64,000 bases of DNA from Gossypium raimondii (lineage: Eukaryota > Streptophyta > Magnoliopsida > Malvales > Malvaceae), in NCBI RefSeq assembly GCF_025698545.1, contig NC_068565.1:1860001-1924000 (forward strand), in the 5' to 3' direction. Position 1 is the first letter of the stretch. Every line of letters starts with the position of its first letter. Positions 50,511-62,452 of this stretch are shown piece after piece. A model generated the notes under the pieces. It was not told the origin of the DNA. It saw only the letters and a list, made by a program, of their open reading frames with translations, and ran no database searches. The position numbers were made by a program, and so were the translations under genes.

Positions 50511-52800
50511 TTCTTAATTCTTGGAAGTCGATTTTCCAGCAGATATTACAAGGGTAAGTTTTTCACTTATAAGTATTATTTCACTATGTAAGTTAAGATA
50601 TGATATATATTTATGTATTATGTCGTATTATGTAAGTTATATAACCTGTTAATGAGACCTTAAAATGGTATATGTTAATATTAGGCATGCTCTACACAAC
50701 TAGACTAAACAACACTCAACAAAAAATACAATATATTTATTTTCCTTCGTAGTTATTATGGAGAACATGGGTTTTTTTTTGTTTTTCTTAACAATATTTA
50801 AGAAAATCATTATTTTTATATTTGTATCTAATTAGACCTCAATTTAAATAAAAAACAAAAAAATTAGATATAAACTAAATATTAGAAATTAATTTGATAC
50901 GATATGCAAAGATAGAGACATATAAGTTAATACTTTTAACCTTTATAACATATTACCTAATTAAATAGATAAAATAATAACATATTTTAAGCTTAAATTT
51001 AATGTTTGAAATTGTTGATGAATTAAATTAAAATATAATTGCAATTTACTCAAATAATCTTTAAATTTATTTGGTGTTTAAAATTAAACTTTAATGTTTA
51101 AAATTTATTGTTTAAAATATATTTGGTGTCATAACAATTCATATTAATGTATCAATAATAATGTCCATTGCATTTATCTTTATTCACCGTAATCTTTTTC
51201 GAAATTTTAATTTTCAAACCCTACCTTACATTATAGCAAAATGCTAGAAATAATGTCCATTACATTTATCTTTCTTCACGGAATCTTTTCTAGCATCGGT
51301 AGAGGTTAGCGACTAAATAAGATTCTTCTTATTATTTTGATTAAAAGTAATAAACTAATTAGAACATACTGAATATGACAAAATACATAATAAATTTTTG
51401 CTAAATATTTTTATGGTTAATTTGGTTGGGATTTTATTGATTATAAAATGTTACCAAAATATTTAATCTACGTGACTAAAATTGTTTTTTATTAAAATAA
51501 TGTAATTTTTAAAATTGTTAATACAATAAAAATTTTAAAATTGTTAATACAAATAAAATTTTAAAATTGTTAATACAAATAAAATTATCTATTAAATTTA
51601 CGTTCATTGCAATGCTTCATTGCCTTGTTACATGATTATCATATCGATATTTAAAAAAAATTTAAATGTTACTTAAACAAATTTAACAAAAATTTTAGTG
51701 GTGTTAACAATTGGAGTTAAATTTTAAATTTTAAAATAGAGAAATTAAATTCTTAAAAATAAAAGGCTTATATGTAAAGAAAACCATTAAGAAAATGCAA
51801 AAATTGATTAACCCTTATATTAAATTTGCACTCAATTAAACTTTCCAATTAACGGTTTTCATCACTAACTACATTGATAGTTAAAATAAATCAATGTACG
51901 AATTAGATGATATGTGGTGGTTTCGTTTAATCTAATATTTACCAGATAAAAGTATCGAATGAAACATGTGGCAAAGCAACATACAAGAGCAAGTAAATGT
52001 TAGCTAGCAGGTCTATTATTTAATTCAGAAGCGTCCCTTTCTAAGTTGAGTCCATGCCATGATGCAGCAGTTAATCACACAACACAACCAAAATAATTAA
52101 GTTTCTTAGCAATATGATGGTAAAAATATATTAGCACAGGACACACGTCAATGCTTTTCAACTTAATCAGATAGCACGAATGAATCGAAAGAAATTGTAC
52201 CTAAATCCTCACCGCTAAACGATGCGAAAATGTAAAAGGAAGCAACGAAATGGAATTGAATGAAACCCTAAACACAAACCCTATAAAATCAGAATAATAC
52301 CAATGAAACCATTCAGAAAATAAATAAACATTCGAAGCATTACATTACCTTCAAAACGATGAACAAAAATTGAAGAGGAAGACCGAAAACCCTATAATTA
52401 AAGCAGTATATTTTTTTAATGTCGGTTTCAAAGACAATAATGTGGAAGGAAAAATAAAATTAACAAATTGGGGAAAACCCAATGTATACGGAAACTGAAT
52501 GGGAAAGCGAACCTTGAACAATTATTCCCCCGACCACCAATTCCGACGATCCTCCTCGACGTTCTCCGTCAACTGTCTGTGTCTATGGAATGTACGAACC
52601 CGATTTTTATCAGTTTTGCAAGAAATTGAAACAGAAAAACAAGTAAATTTGAAAGAGATACAGAATTGATTTTCAGAAATGGGAGAAAGCAAAACCGTTT
52701 ATGAGTTAGGGATTTTAGAACTTAGGGATTTTAGAATAGGGAAAATGAAATTGTACTGGAGAGGGGTATACCCAAATCGATCTCTCACTAAACGACATTG
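50511..52800 (-). other. 5' leader and promoter side of the CACTA transposase genes
   Basis: AT-rich, no ORF. On the minus strand, GC-richer sequence at about 52510-52590 (GACGGAGAACGTCGAGGAGG) resembles a non-coding leader exon followed by a long intron to the TNP2 start at 50510. Motifs of the GGCGTTTTT type start again at about 52820. Inferred from layout only. Confidence 0.4.
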
Positions 52801-53032
52801 TTTCAATTAAATATATTTATGGCGTTTTTCATAAAAACGCCACTAATAATTCAGTTGTTATAATATATATTTTTTTCTTTTTAACAATAATTATTATTTT
52901 TAATAAGTTTCTTACTTAATACTTTTTTTAATTGACAAAATTTATAAAAAAAAATTAATTTAATACAGTATGATTAATTTAAACATTAACAACATTAAAA
53001 TTTATAAATATTAATCCCAATACAACATTCTA

Positions 53033-54960
53033 CAAAACTTTCATTTGCGGCGTTTTTACAAAAAACGCCCCTAATACCAATAAACAGTATAAAAACGAAG
53101 TCGTTTCAGTTACACATTTTGCGGCGTTTTTGCAATAAACACCACAAATCTTGTTCTATAGCGGCGTTTTCTGTATAAGCGCCGCTATGTTTTCAATTTA
53201 TTTTATTTGTCTTTATTTATAAGTTTAATGATTTTTAATAGATTTTTTTTGATAATTGTTATGACATTATTTTAAATTGATACAGTAATATGCATTTATA
53301 AAATTATTTCAATTTTATGCAGTACTATATATATATAATATATAACATATATATATGCATAGATATATATCGTGGCATATATTATATATATAACCCTGTC
53401 ACTTATAATCTTATATACTAGTGACATATATAATAAGAAGTAAAAAGCAGAAAGAATTTTAATTTTTTTTTTTTTGGTTTTGTACCCTAAAACCCGAAGC
53501 TATTAATCCCTATAACCCGTAAACATTAAAATTAAAGGCTAAACCCTAGCTAACTCAGTAAAATTCATGCAAATCCAAGGCAAAACCAAGCATTGTAACA
53601 TTCAAATCAATACGTGTGAACCATAAACCATAAACATCAAGTCAGAAACAAGAATTTTATCATTAATAAATCTTATAAGTCGTAAACCTCGCATTAAAAC
53701 TAACATGTAAACTCAAACCCTAAACCCCATTCCTCAAGCCGTAAACCTAAACCCAAAACCCTAAACATAAAATTATAATCCTAAATTAATAAACATTATG
53801 TATCAAACCCTAAAACCCCAAACCGTATGCAACAAAACTTAAATATTAATCCCAAAACCCTAAAATACATAACTTTCATTTTATGCGTTTTTACAAAACG
53901 CCGCTAATACTAATAAATGATGTAAAAACGAAGTCGTTTGGTTACAAATCTTGTTCTATAGCGTTTTTCAGATAAACGCCGCTAATTTTTCAATTTATTT
54001 TATTTGTCTTTATTTATAAGTCTAATGATTTTTAGTAGATTTTTATTTTGATAATTGTTATGAAATTATTTTAAATTGATACATCAATATGAATTTATAA
54101 AATTATTTCAATTTTATGCAGTATATGTATAATATATAACATATATATATGCATATCGTGGCATATTATATATATATATAACCCTATCTCTTATAATCCT
54201 ATATACTAGTGACATAATAAGAAGTAAAAAGTTCATCTAATTTTAATTTTAATTTTTTGCTTTTGTACCCTAAAACCCGAAGCTATTAATCCCTATAACC
54301 CGTAAACATTAAAATTAAAGGGCTAAACCCTAGCTACCTCATATTCTTCATGCAAATCCGAACACAAAAACCAAGCATTGTAACATTCAAATCAATAAGG
54401 GTAAACCATAAACCATAAACATCAAGCCGTAAAACAATAAATTTGATCATTAATATATCTTATAAGCCGTAAACCTCGCATTAAAACTAACATGTAAACT
54501 CAAACCCTAAACCCTATTCCTCAAGCCGTAAACCTAAACCCAAAACCCTAAACATAAAATTGTAATCCTAAATTAATAAACATTATGTATCGAACCCTAA
54601 AACCCCAAACCGTATACAACAAAACTTAAATATTAATCCCAAAACCCTAAAATACATAACTTTCATTTGCGGCATTTTTTGTCTAATACCAGTAAAACAG
54701 TATAAAAACGAAGTCGTTTCGGTTACATATTTTGCGGCGTTTTTGCAATAAACGCCACAAATCTTGTTCTACAGCGGCGTTTTCTGTATAAGCGCCGCTA
54801 ATTTTTTAATTTATTTTATTTATGTCTTTATTTATAGGTTTAATGATTTTTAGTAGATTTTTTTTGATAATTGTTATGACATTATTTTAAATTGATACAT
54901 TAATATGAATTTATAAAATTATTTCAATTTTATGCAGTATGTATAATTTAAATATAACCA
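53033..54960. repeat. Internal CACTA tandem array of a unit about 0.8 kb long (about 2.4 copies)
   Basis: Units begin with AACTTTCATTTGCGGC-like text at about 53036, 53870 and 54658 and share, in order, AAACGAAGTCGTTT, CTTGTTCTATAGCGGCGTTT, TTTTGATAATTGTTATGA, TATAACATATATATATGC, TACCCTAAAACCCGAAGC and AACCCTAAACCC blocks. The third copy stops after the TATGCAGTAT block. Copies differ by small indels and AT-repeat length. Confidence 0.88.
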
Positions 54961-55087
54961 ACATTATAATTTATAACTTACTGAAATTATTCAAATTAAT
55001 ATAATATTGTATAACAACTTTAATTTAGATCCCAATATATGCTCTATTTTAAGCTAACAAACAAATGTACATACGTAACTAACACAA

Positions 55088-55090
<3 letters not shown>

Positions 55091-55123
<33 letters not shown>
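55091..55123. repeat. (AT)n microsatellite inside the CACTA element
   Basis: About 16 uninterrupted TA dinucleotides in AT-rich sequence. Confidence 0.9.
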
Positions 55124-55125
<2 letters not shown>

Positions 55126-55205
55126 TCATAATATATAACTTATAATATAATAATATAATTCAAACATTAATTGAGAATATATAAAAGAATGAACTAATAT
55201 TTCTA

Positions 55206-55930
55206 ATTAGCGGCGTTTTTACACAAACGCTGCTATAAACCCAAGAGTTACCGGCGCTTCTCCAGGAACGCCGCTATAGACCGGAACATTAGCGGCAATT
55301 CTCCATAAACGCCGCTTTAGAGCGGAGCATCAGCGGCGGTTTATGAAAAACGCCGCTAAAGATAAGACCATTAGCGGCGCAGACGCAAAAACGCGGTTAA
55401 AATACTGGTACTTTACTGACGCTTAACGCCAAACGCCGCTGAAGAACGGATTATTAGCGGCGTTTGGGCAAAAACCGCCACTAGTGTTCCCAAATATATG
55501 AAAACGGCGTTGTTCTGTGTTACTCTATTTGCGACGCTTTTTGTAAAACGCCGCTGAAGAATGGAGTATTAGCGGCGCTTGGGCAAAACCGCCACTAATG
55601 TTCCCAAATATATGAAAACGTCGTCGTTCTGTGTTACTCCATTGCGGCGCTTTTTATAAAACGCCACTGAAGAACGGAGTTTTAGCGGCGCTTGGGAAAA
55701 ACCGCCACTAATGTTCCCAAATATATAAAAACGGCGTCGTTCTGTGTGACTCTATTGCGTCGCTTTTTGTAAAACGCTGCTAATGCTTGGTTTTAGCGGC
55801 GTTTTTTTATGTAGCGCCGCTAATGCTCGATATTTTGCGGCGTTTTTCGTAAAATGCCGCTAATGCTCGATTATTAGTGGCATTTTTTGTCCAAATGCCG
55901 CTAAAAGCGCCGCTATATCCCTATTTTGGT
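55206..55930. repeat. Right subterminal CACTA array with GCGGCG palindromes and a 115-bp tandem unit
   Basis: More than ten GCGGCGTTT / AACGCCGCT inverted motifs. Within them a unit of 113-115 bp recurs about three times, with anchor GAAGAACGGA-like text at 55441, 55556 and 55669 and GTTCCCAAATATAT-like text following each. The unit differs from the 43-bp left-end unit, so the two ends were expanded independently around the same core motif. Confidence 0.88.
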
Positions 55931-55939
55931 GTAGTGTAA

Positions 55940-58454
55940 ATAGACTGCTAATTAGGAGAAAACAATTGATCGGAATAAATTTGAAAGAATAATGATTAAA
56001 ACTGAATGAAATCGAAAAAGAATATCAAAGAAGATTTGGCCAACCAAGAACAATAGAGAACTTAGTATTTGGAGTGATTTGGGTTGTTTTTTATTAAAAA
56101 AAAAGCTGTCGAATTGAAGTAATCAAACAAAATTTAATGAAAAAGAAAACCAAAGATCAAAGGAAGAAATTGGGGTCCAAGAATGAGTAAAATAGGGTTT
56201 CTTGGGAGAGAAAATCGTTCTTTAACCAAACAAAGGTCTCCAATCAGATTTAAAACAAAAGAAGTGAAACAATTTGTTAGAATGAAGAATTAAGTAAAAT
56301 AAAAATTGCTTTGTAACAAAAGAACTCAAATTATGAAAAGGATGAGCTACTGGCTTAATTGTTCAGAGTTCACGATTCCAAAAAGGAGATAGGTCCATGA
56401 TTCCATGGCGATTCGGCCAGAATGATTTAAATTTAATTATGAGGGAGCCACGTGGCAATAATATCAAATAATACATACAAATTGAACTAAAGAAACTAAA
56501 GAAAACAAGTTGATTGTGGTGATTAATTCATGCCAGCATTCGATATTAAATGTAGTTAGTTGTTACTCGGACTAAGTATTTTTATTATGCCACCACCATC
56601 TTTGAAAATTATAAGCTATTAAGCTTTTTTCTTTTAAAAACTTTGATTACCGATCTCCAAGAGAGGATCTGATGATCAGTATGGTGGGTCGATACCCGTT
56701 AATGAGTAGAAAAACATAAGTTGATTTAACGGTCAATGTAAGAGATTGAAAAAGAAAACTATTTGGATTTTGGTTCTCAGATTCAGGACATTCAAAATTG
56801 TTACATGAAAAAGGCTGAATTATTAAAGAGAAGAGGAATGAGAGCTTTCGATCGGTGCAGGCATTGTGAACATAAGGCCATACAGTAGTGACTTTCTAAT
56901 AGTCAGTGACCATTTTGTTAACTTTTTGAAGTTGAGGACCAAAGCATAAACTTACTAATAGTTTGCTGACATTGGGTATAGTTTACCCTAAAAATTAAAA
57001 GGCAGCAATATGATTCAAGCTATTGTACTCTTTGTACTTTTATTTTCAAGAATGTAGCTTCTTTACGTTTCAAATTTAAAATTTTTAATCCAACTGTTAA
57101 CACTGTTAAAATTATTCTATTAAATTCGCTAATATAATATTTTGAGGTTTAAAAAATACTCACTTGATAGCCGTATAACAAAAAATGATATTGTAATGGA
57201 CCTAAATTTGACAGAAAAATTTAATGGTATTATCAATTCTTAAAAGTTTGCATCAATATTTTCCCTCACTATTTGCTTCCCCTCACTTGATAGTCATGTA
57301 ACAAAAAATGATATTGTAAACAACTAAATGTTTCCCCTCCTATTTCTACTAATAAAATTTTCCTTCATATTAAAATCATACCTTTTCTTTTCACCCTTCT
57401 TCCTCACTAGATCCACTTCATTTTCATATAACTTTCGACTATGCCTCAATCTTCCACACCCAAAACAAAATCAATCAATTTCTCATATCTGACTTCTGTT
57501 GGCTCTAATGATCTAAGTGTAGTATATTTGTTTTGTATACTTGTATTTTTCAAACAAATTGATTTAATAAAAATATTCATTAAGTACATTAAAGCCTTTT
57601 TTATATTGTTCTCATTATTTTTGTATGCAAAGCAAAATGGAAGCAAATATTGACTCGTTGGTTATCTACCATTTAACTAATACTAAGCAATATTATATGG
57701 CTGGATCGTAATACGAAAAGACAACTTGTATTAGTAGAAGAACCTAAACATGTCATTAGTTTAATTGGAAATGAGCAAACCGATTTAAAGACTAATATGT
57801 TGTCTATCAAGTCTAATTGGGAAGATGCTTTTGTCTTAAGCATCAAAGCATATGACTCCCAGAAGATAGAGACATAGGTATGACTCACTAGACTGACAGT
57901 ATATTAGACAAGACCTAAGTAGAATAGATCTTAGATCCATTTATAGATTTATTCACTTGTGACGTTCATGGTGTGACATACATTAATCTTAAGTGGATGT
58001 TGGATTATGTATGCATGATTGGTATGCATGACTGGTATACTTTGATTTAAGTAAAAGCCTAAGTGCAAATAGATAAGAAACTAAAAGCTAGTGTGTTGGA
58101 TACACGACTTCTGCAATATGTGGCATCATTCACAACAGTGGAATTCATAGCCCAATTAATGGATAAATGATATCCTCTCATCGGCATTACATGATAGATG
58201 GAAAGTAAATGTGTCCACGAGTTGTTTGTCTTTGTGATAACTATTTAATAGTAATTGACTTTTCATTAAGGATTATGTAACAGTTAACATGAGATAAAAT
58301 AGGATCATATTAGGAGAACAAATAGAAAGAGAAAATGATAATTTTATATAGCACAGCGGGGCGAGAAAGCAATTACCATAAACATTCCATACCCACCGTC
58401 TAAAAGAAAAAATCCACTCTGCCTCACCCCACATCCACTTTTCAAAATTAATTT
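55940..58454. other. Gene-free sequence between the CACTA element and the second family A LTR
   Basis: 55940-56500 seems to continue the sequence interrupted by the CACTA insertion. 57640-58450 has retroelement-like texture (for example AGCCCAATTAATGG and GGTATGCATGACTGG phrases) but no readable gag or pol. Short ORFs at 57441-57653 and 57673-57888 have no recognisable domain. Confidence 0.35.
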
Positions 58455-58459
58455 TCCCT

Positions 58460-61080
58460 TGTTGACACCATTTTTTTTATAAAAACGGGGTCGACTTAGA
58501 TTTTAAAAATTAAAACGAATATGAGAGTCGCCACCAATCCTTTTTAATAAGGTGTGATCGGGCCACCTTGAAAAGTGGTAGTTTTTAATAAACAATTTGA
58601 TTTTATTAAGACAACGATTTTGGTCCACGGAATTCAGAAAACGGGTTCGGGAGTCGGTTACGTACGAGGAAGGATTAGCACCCTCGTAACGCCCAAAATT
58701 GGTACCTAGTTGATTAATTAATGTCTTAGTGTCGAAGATTGAAAACTTTTAAGAGATTTAGAATATGATCCTTTATTGAAATTGAAAATTTTCGGGAAAA
58801 TGACATATTTCACGTTAATCGAGAAAGAGAATTATATCCAGTAAGTTAGAACACAATGTCTTGAATTCCCGATACGTGAATGGATGCCAAAAATTTAATT
58901 ATTTAAAAGATATTTAGCTATCTCGAATTTAAAAAAGAGATCATGCCCAGTAAGTTAGGACACGATCTTTTTAATTCTCGAGATCGTTTAAAACTCGAAT
59001 TTGAAAAGATTCGTGTATTTAGATTTATTGTGAAAATCGAAACCCAGTAAGTTAGGGTACGACCTTCTCAAATCTAAATACGAAATTTTGCTTATTCAAA
59101 ATCGTAATTTGTGCATTGAGTCTAACTCGAAATGGTAGAAATGAAACTCGGTGTTAATACGCGTATAAAACAATATTGAATACGTTGGTACAAAAATAAT
59201 ACGAGCAATTGCAACAGAAATAAATAAAAGGACAAATCAATATTGTACAAAATAACAAGTATATAAGCAGATAAAATAAAACATTCTTTCAAAATAATAA
59301 TAAAACATAAATAAACAAAGGAAATGAACCAAATTTTTAAAAATATAAAGTATGTGTATACATATACGTGTGTATTAAAATTATGAAGTATAAAAATATA
59401 TGTGAATATATATATGTCTATATATGCATTGTAAAATATACGAAAAATATGTATGTATATACGAATTATAAAATATAAAAACTATATATGTAAAGAAGGG
59501 TATATTTTAAAATATAAAGAATATATATTTATGAAAGTAACATATGTATGTAGGTATATAGATATGTGTATAAATTATAAAATATATAAAAATATAAGCA
59601 TGCGTATAAATACTTATATATAAATAAGTTATAAAATATGTATGTATATATGTATATATATATACATATATATTATAAAATGTGTGTATGTACGTGTTTA
59701 AAAAACTATAAAATATAAAAGATATATATGTATGTGTGTATAAATCAAAGATATGCATATATATATATAATTAAATTTAAAATTGAAAGGGTATATATGA
59801 ATAGCTAAACATAATAATAATATTAAAAATAACAATAGGAAAAATAATGACGTCATTATTAAAATTAGTTAATTAAATAGCAAAATATAAAAGACTAATT
59901 TTGAACTGAAAACAGAACTTTAGGACGAATCCGCAAAATAAAAAGGGATCTCTCTAAACACGCACGCAGCATAAAGGGACCAAAATGGAAATTTTCCCTC
60001 TACCCTAAAACGACATTGTTCAAAAAGGGACCGAATTGAAAACGAAAAGAAAAAACGGGGTAAAATTGCTAAAGTAAAGAATATTCACTTGAAAACACAG
60101 AGAAAAGCGGAAGGACTAGGGTAGCAATTATACCCTAGTCACAAAACACGCGAATCCTCCTGGTAAACGGGTCGGGTCGTGCACGGGTCACGCAGAACGA
60201 CGCCGTTTTAGCGCTAAAAACCCCTGAACGAAACGGCGGCGTTTTGTAATAGTATAAAAACTAAAATTTTTTAAAGAATCCTCATTTCTCCTTTTATTTC
60301 AAAAAAAACGACTAGAGAGTGATTCTCTCTCAGCCTTCCCCCTAGATCGGCCTAGGTCTCCGATGGAGGGCTCCGGCGCACCTACACCATAGCTCTGCCG
60401 CAAGCGGCGGCCGGAGGTGCAAAATCGGCCCTTTCTTAGCCCTGTTTAAAGCTCGTCACCCCTAGAACCCGGATTCAAGGTTGAATCCTTGGAAAAGTGG
60501 CCACGAACCCTAGAACAGAAGGGAAACCGTTCGGCTTCTCCTCTGGCACGGCGCAGGTAAGGCTTTCCCCTCTTTTTTTTCGATTTATAGATGCGTATAT
60601 AAAATAAAAATAAAAACAAAATATTGAAAAAAAAATGAAAGATTCGGACCTTAAAACTTTCTCAGAATTCGATCTCTGTTCTTTTATTTCTTTTTCTTTT
60701 TATTTCTGAAAAAAAACGCTACATTTGTTTGGTTTTTGGGCTTATATAGCCAAATACATCTTTTTTGCTACTGTTTGTTTCTGCTATCTCTGTTTCTGTC
60801 TATTGGTTGCTGTTTTCGTCTATTTTGCAGGTCATGAGGAGTCAATGGGCAGAAACCATTGCCATTTTGGTGCAACCTCGGTGAAGGAGTCGTCATCGGG
60901 CGTCGTGCACGCCGAGGGCGCTCATGGGGAAGTCTGCGGCGCAAGAAGGGAAGGGAAACCCTAGGGTTTCTGAAAATTTTAAGCTCTTTGGGCTTATCGG
61001 GCTTGATTTTTTGGGCCAGTTAGACTATAATTTTTGGTTTATTCTGCTGGTATGGGCCCGGGCTGAAATTGGGCTGTAAA
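58460..61080 (+). mobile_element. Solo LTR, family A, copy 2
   Basis: 2621 bp starting TGTTGACACC and ending GGGCTGTAAA, flanked by a perfect 5-bp duplication TCCCT (58455-58459 and 61081-61085). The last two bases are AA where copy 1 has CA, a probable point change. It shares with copy 1: the opening about 300 bp (GAGTCGCCACCAATC, GGTGTGATCGGG, GAGGAAGGATTAGCACCCTC), the CAGTAAGTTAG motif (here three times, at 58839, 58948 and 59045), an AT-rich middle, a GC-rich ACGGCGGCGTTTTG followed by GTATAAAAAC (about 60230-60262, a likely promoter) and a candidate intron (60557-60830). No gag or pol. Confidence 0.85.
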
Positions 61081-61486
61081 TCCCTCATTTCCTCTCACTT
61101 TATTTATTTTGAAATTTTTATCTACTTTTATTTTTTTTATTTTAATATTTAAAATTTAAAATTTTCTAATTTTTTTAAAATCAATTTTTATCATTTTATA
61201 TATAACCAAGGTCAAATTGAAAAAAAGTATAAAAACGGAGGAATAAATTTATTATTATACAAACTAAAAGTGTCACTTAATCGTTGGGTGACAAATTTTT
61301 TTTCAAAACTTTAGTAATCAAATTGTAATTTTTTTAGTAAAGTACCAAAATAAAAATTTACTCATAATTCAATGACTAATTGTAAAATTTACCCATATAT
61401 TGTTGTATTAATTGAAACCCAGAAAGAGCCAACGGATGTCAAGTGGTGAATTAGAGAAAAAAAGATTTAAATATAAAATTCGCCTT

Positions 61487-61712
61487 CAAACTATATCATT
61501 TTTTTCATTTAGGTACCTAAAGATTTTTCAGGTCAAAAGTAATACTAAACTACTAATGTCGTCTCATTTATCTAATAAAAATGTGACACATGATACATTC
61601 ATACTAAACGCTTTGTGTGGGTTTTGGGTAAAATAAGAAATTGATAGTTTATGTATCACTTTTGACCAAACAACCTTTAAATACCTAAATGAAAAAAATA
61701 ATATAATTTGGG
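61487..61712. mobile_element. Foldback (hairpin) MITE-like element
   Basis: Two arms of about 70 bp, at 61487-61556 and 61642-61712, are near-complementary (left TTTTTTCATTTAGGTACCTA; right, read on the other strand, TTTTTTCATTTAGGTATTTA), separated by about 85 bp. The overlapping ORFs on both strands translate the same arm sequence and are not genes. Confidence 0.75.
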
Positions 61713-61908
61713 GGGTCGATTTATAGTTAAGCCAAAACAAACAAACAAAACCAAGCAAGCAATTTGCCAACCAAATTGCTAAATTTTTTTTCCTTAAACT
61801 ATGAGCTATATCAATATTAGATCAATCAAGTCCTTTTGTTAGTCTAGCCATCAATTTAGACGTTAAATGTCCGTTCGAATATGACATAAACCATATTTAT
61901 AATTTTTA

Positions 61909-62117
61909 GGGGTGAATGAAATTTTAATTTTTAATAGTCTATATCTTTATAATTTTTAATCTTTATAATTTTTAAAGGATTAAATCAAATTTTTATAATT
62001 TTAGGGGGGCCAAAGTGTAATTTTAACTTTACTAATTTAAAATTTTAAAGGGCCTAAATAGTAATTTTCCATTTTAGGGGTGCCGAGGCCCTTGCCAGCC
62101 CCCTTAGATTCGCCTCT
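61909..62117. mobile_element. Small MITE-like element, inverted relative to the one at 26375
   Basis: Begins AGGGGTGAATGAAATTTTAA and ends CCCTTGCCAGCCCCCTTAGA followed by TTCGCCTC. It is close to the reverse complement of 26375-26640. A run GGGGGGCCAAAGTG in the middle matches the complement of CATTTTGGCCCTCCC there. Confidence 0.6.

Positions 62118-62178
<61 letters not shown>
62118..62178. repeat. (AT)n microsatellite
   Basis: About 30 AT dinucleotides with one GT interruption, lying exactly between two MITE-family copies. Confidence 0.93.
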
Positions 62179-62181
<3 letters not shown>

Positions 62182-62200
62182 TATATAGAGAGTTATAGTC

Positions 62201-62452
62201 AGTGGCGAAGCCTAATTTTTTTTTGGGAGGGCCGGAATTAAATTATATATTTTTACGATAGTAAAAATATAATTTCATCATTTTAATAGTCTATACCTTT
62301 ATTATTTTTAAAAGGTTAAATCAAATTTTATCAATTTTAGGAGGGTAAAGTGCAATTTTATCATTACTAATTTAAAATTTTGATAAATTATAAAGGGACT
62401 AAATTAAAATTTCACCATTTTTAAGGGACCACGGCCACTACGCTCCGCCACT
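62201..62452. mobile_element. Small MITE-like element with AGTGGCGAAGC / GCTCCGCCACT ends
   Basis: 252 bp. Terminal inverted repeat of 11 bp with one mismatch (AGTGGCGAAGC; right end on the other strand AGTGGCGGAGC). The AT-rich middle contains GGAGGGTAAAGTGCAATTTT, matching the other family members in this window. No convincing target duplication. Confidence 0.7.

Larger units (their letters stand above)
44060..55936 (-). mobile_element. CACTA (En/Spm, CMC) DNA transposon, about 11.9 kb, near-complete
   Basis: Ends in CACTACACCAAAA / TTTTGGTGTAGTG. The terminal inverted repeat (44060-44093 and 55903-55936) matches at about 31 of 34 positions and includes TAGCGGCGC. A perfect 3-bp target duplication TAA flanks it (44057-44059 and 55937-55939), as expected for CACTA elements. 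Both transposon genes lie on the minus strand in the left half (44887-50510), both damaged. Subterminal regions are packed with GCGGCG(C/T)TT...AACGCCGC inverted motifs, the expected transposase-binding zones. Intact ends with dead genes suggest it could move only with enzyme supplied by another copy. Confidence 0.95.

Noticed and set aside
59507..59758. 83-aa ORF of Tyr/Ile/His/Thr
   Set aside because: Translation of an AT-rich TATATGTATG-type low-complexity region inside an LTR.
61412..61770. Two overlapping ORFs (74 and 68 aa) with similar peptides on opposite strands
   Set aside because: The similarity comes from the two arms of a foldback element, so they are not genes.
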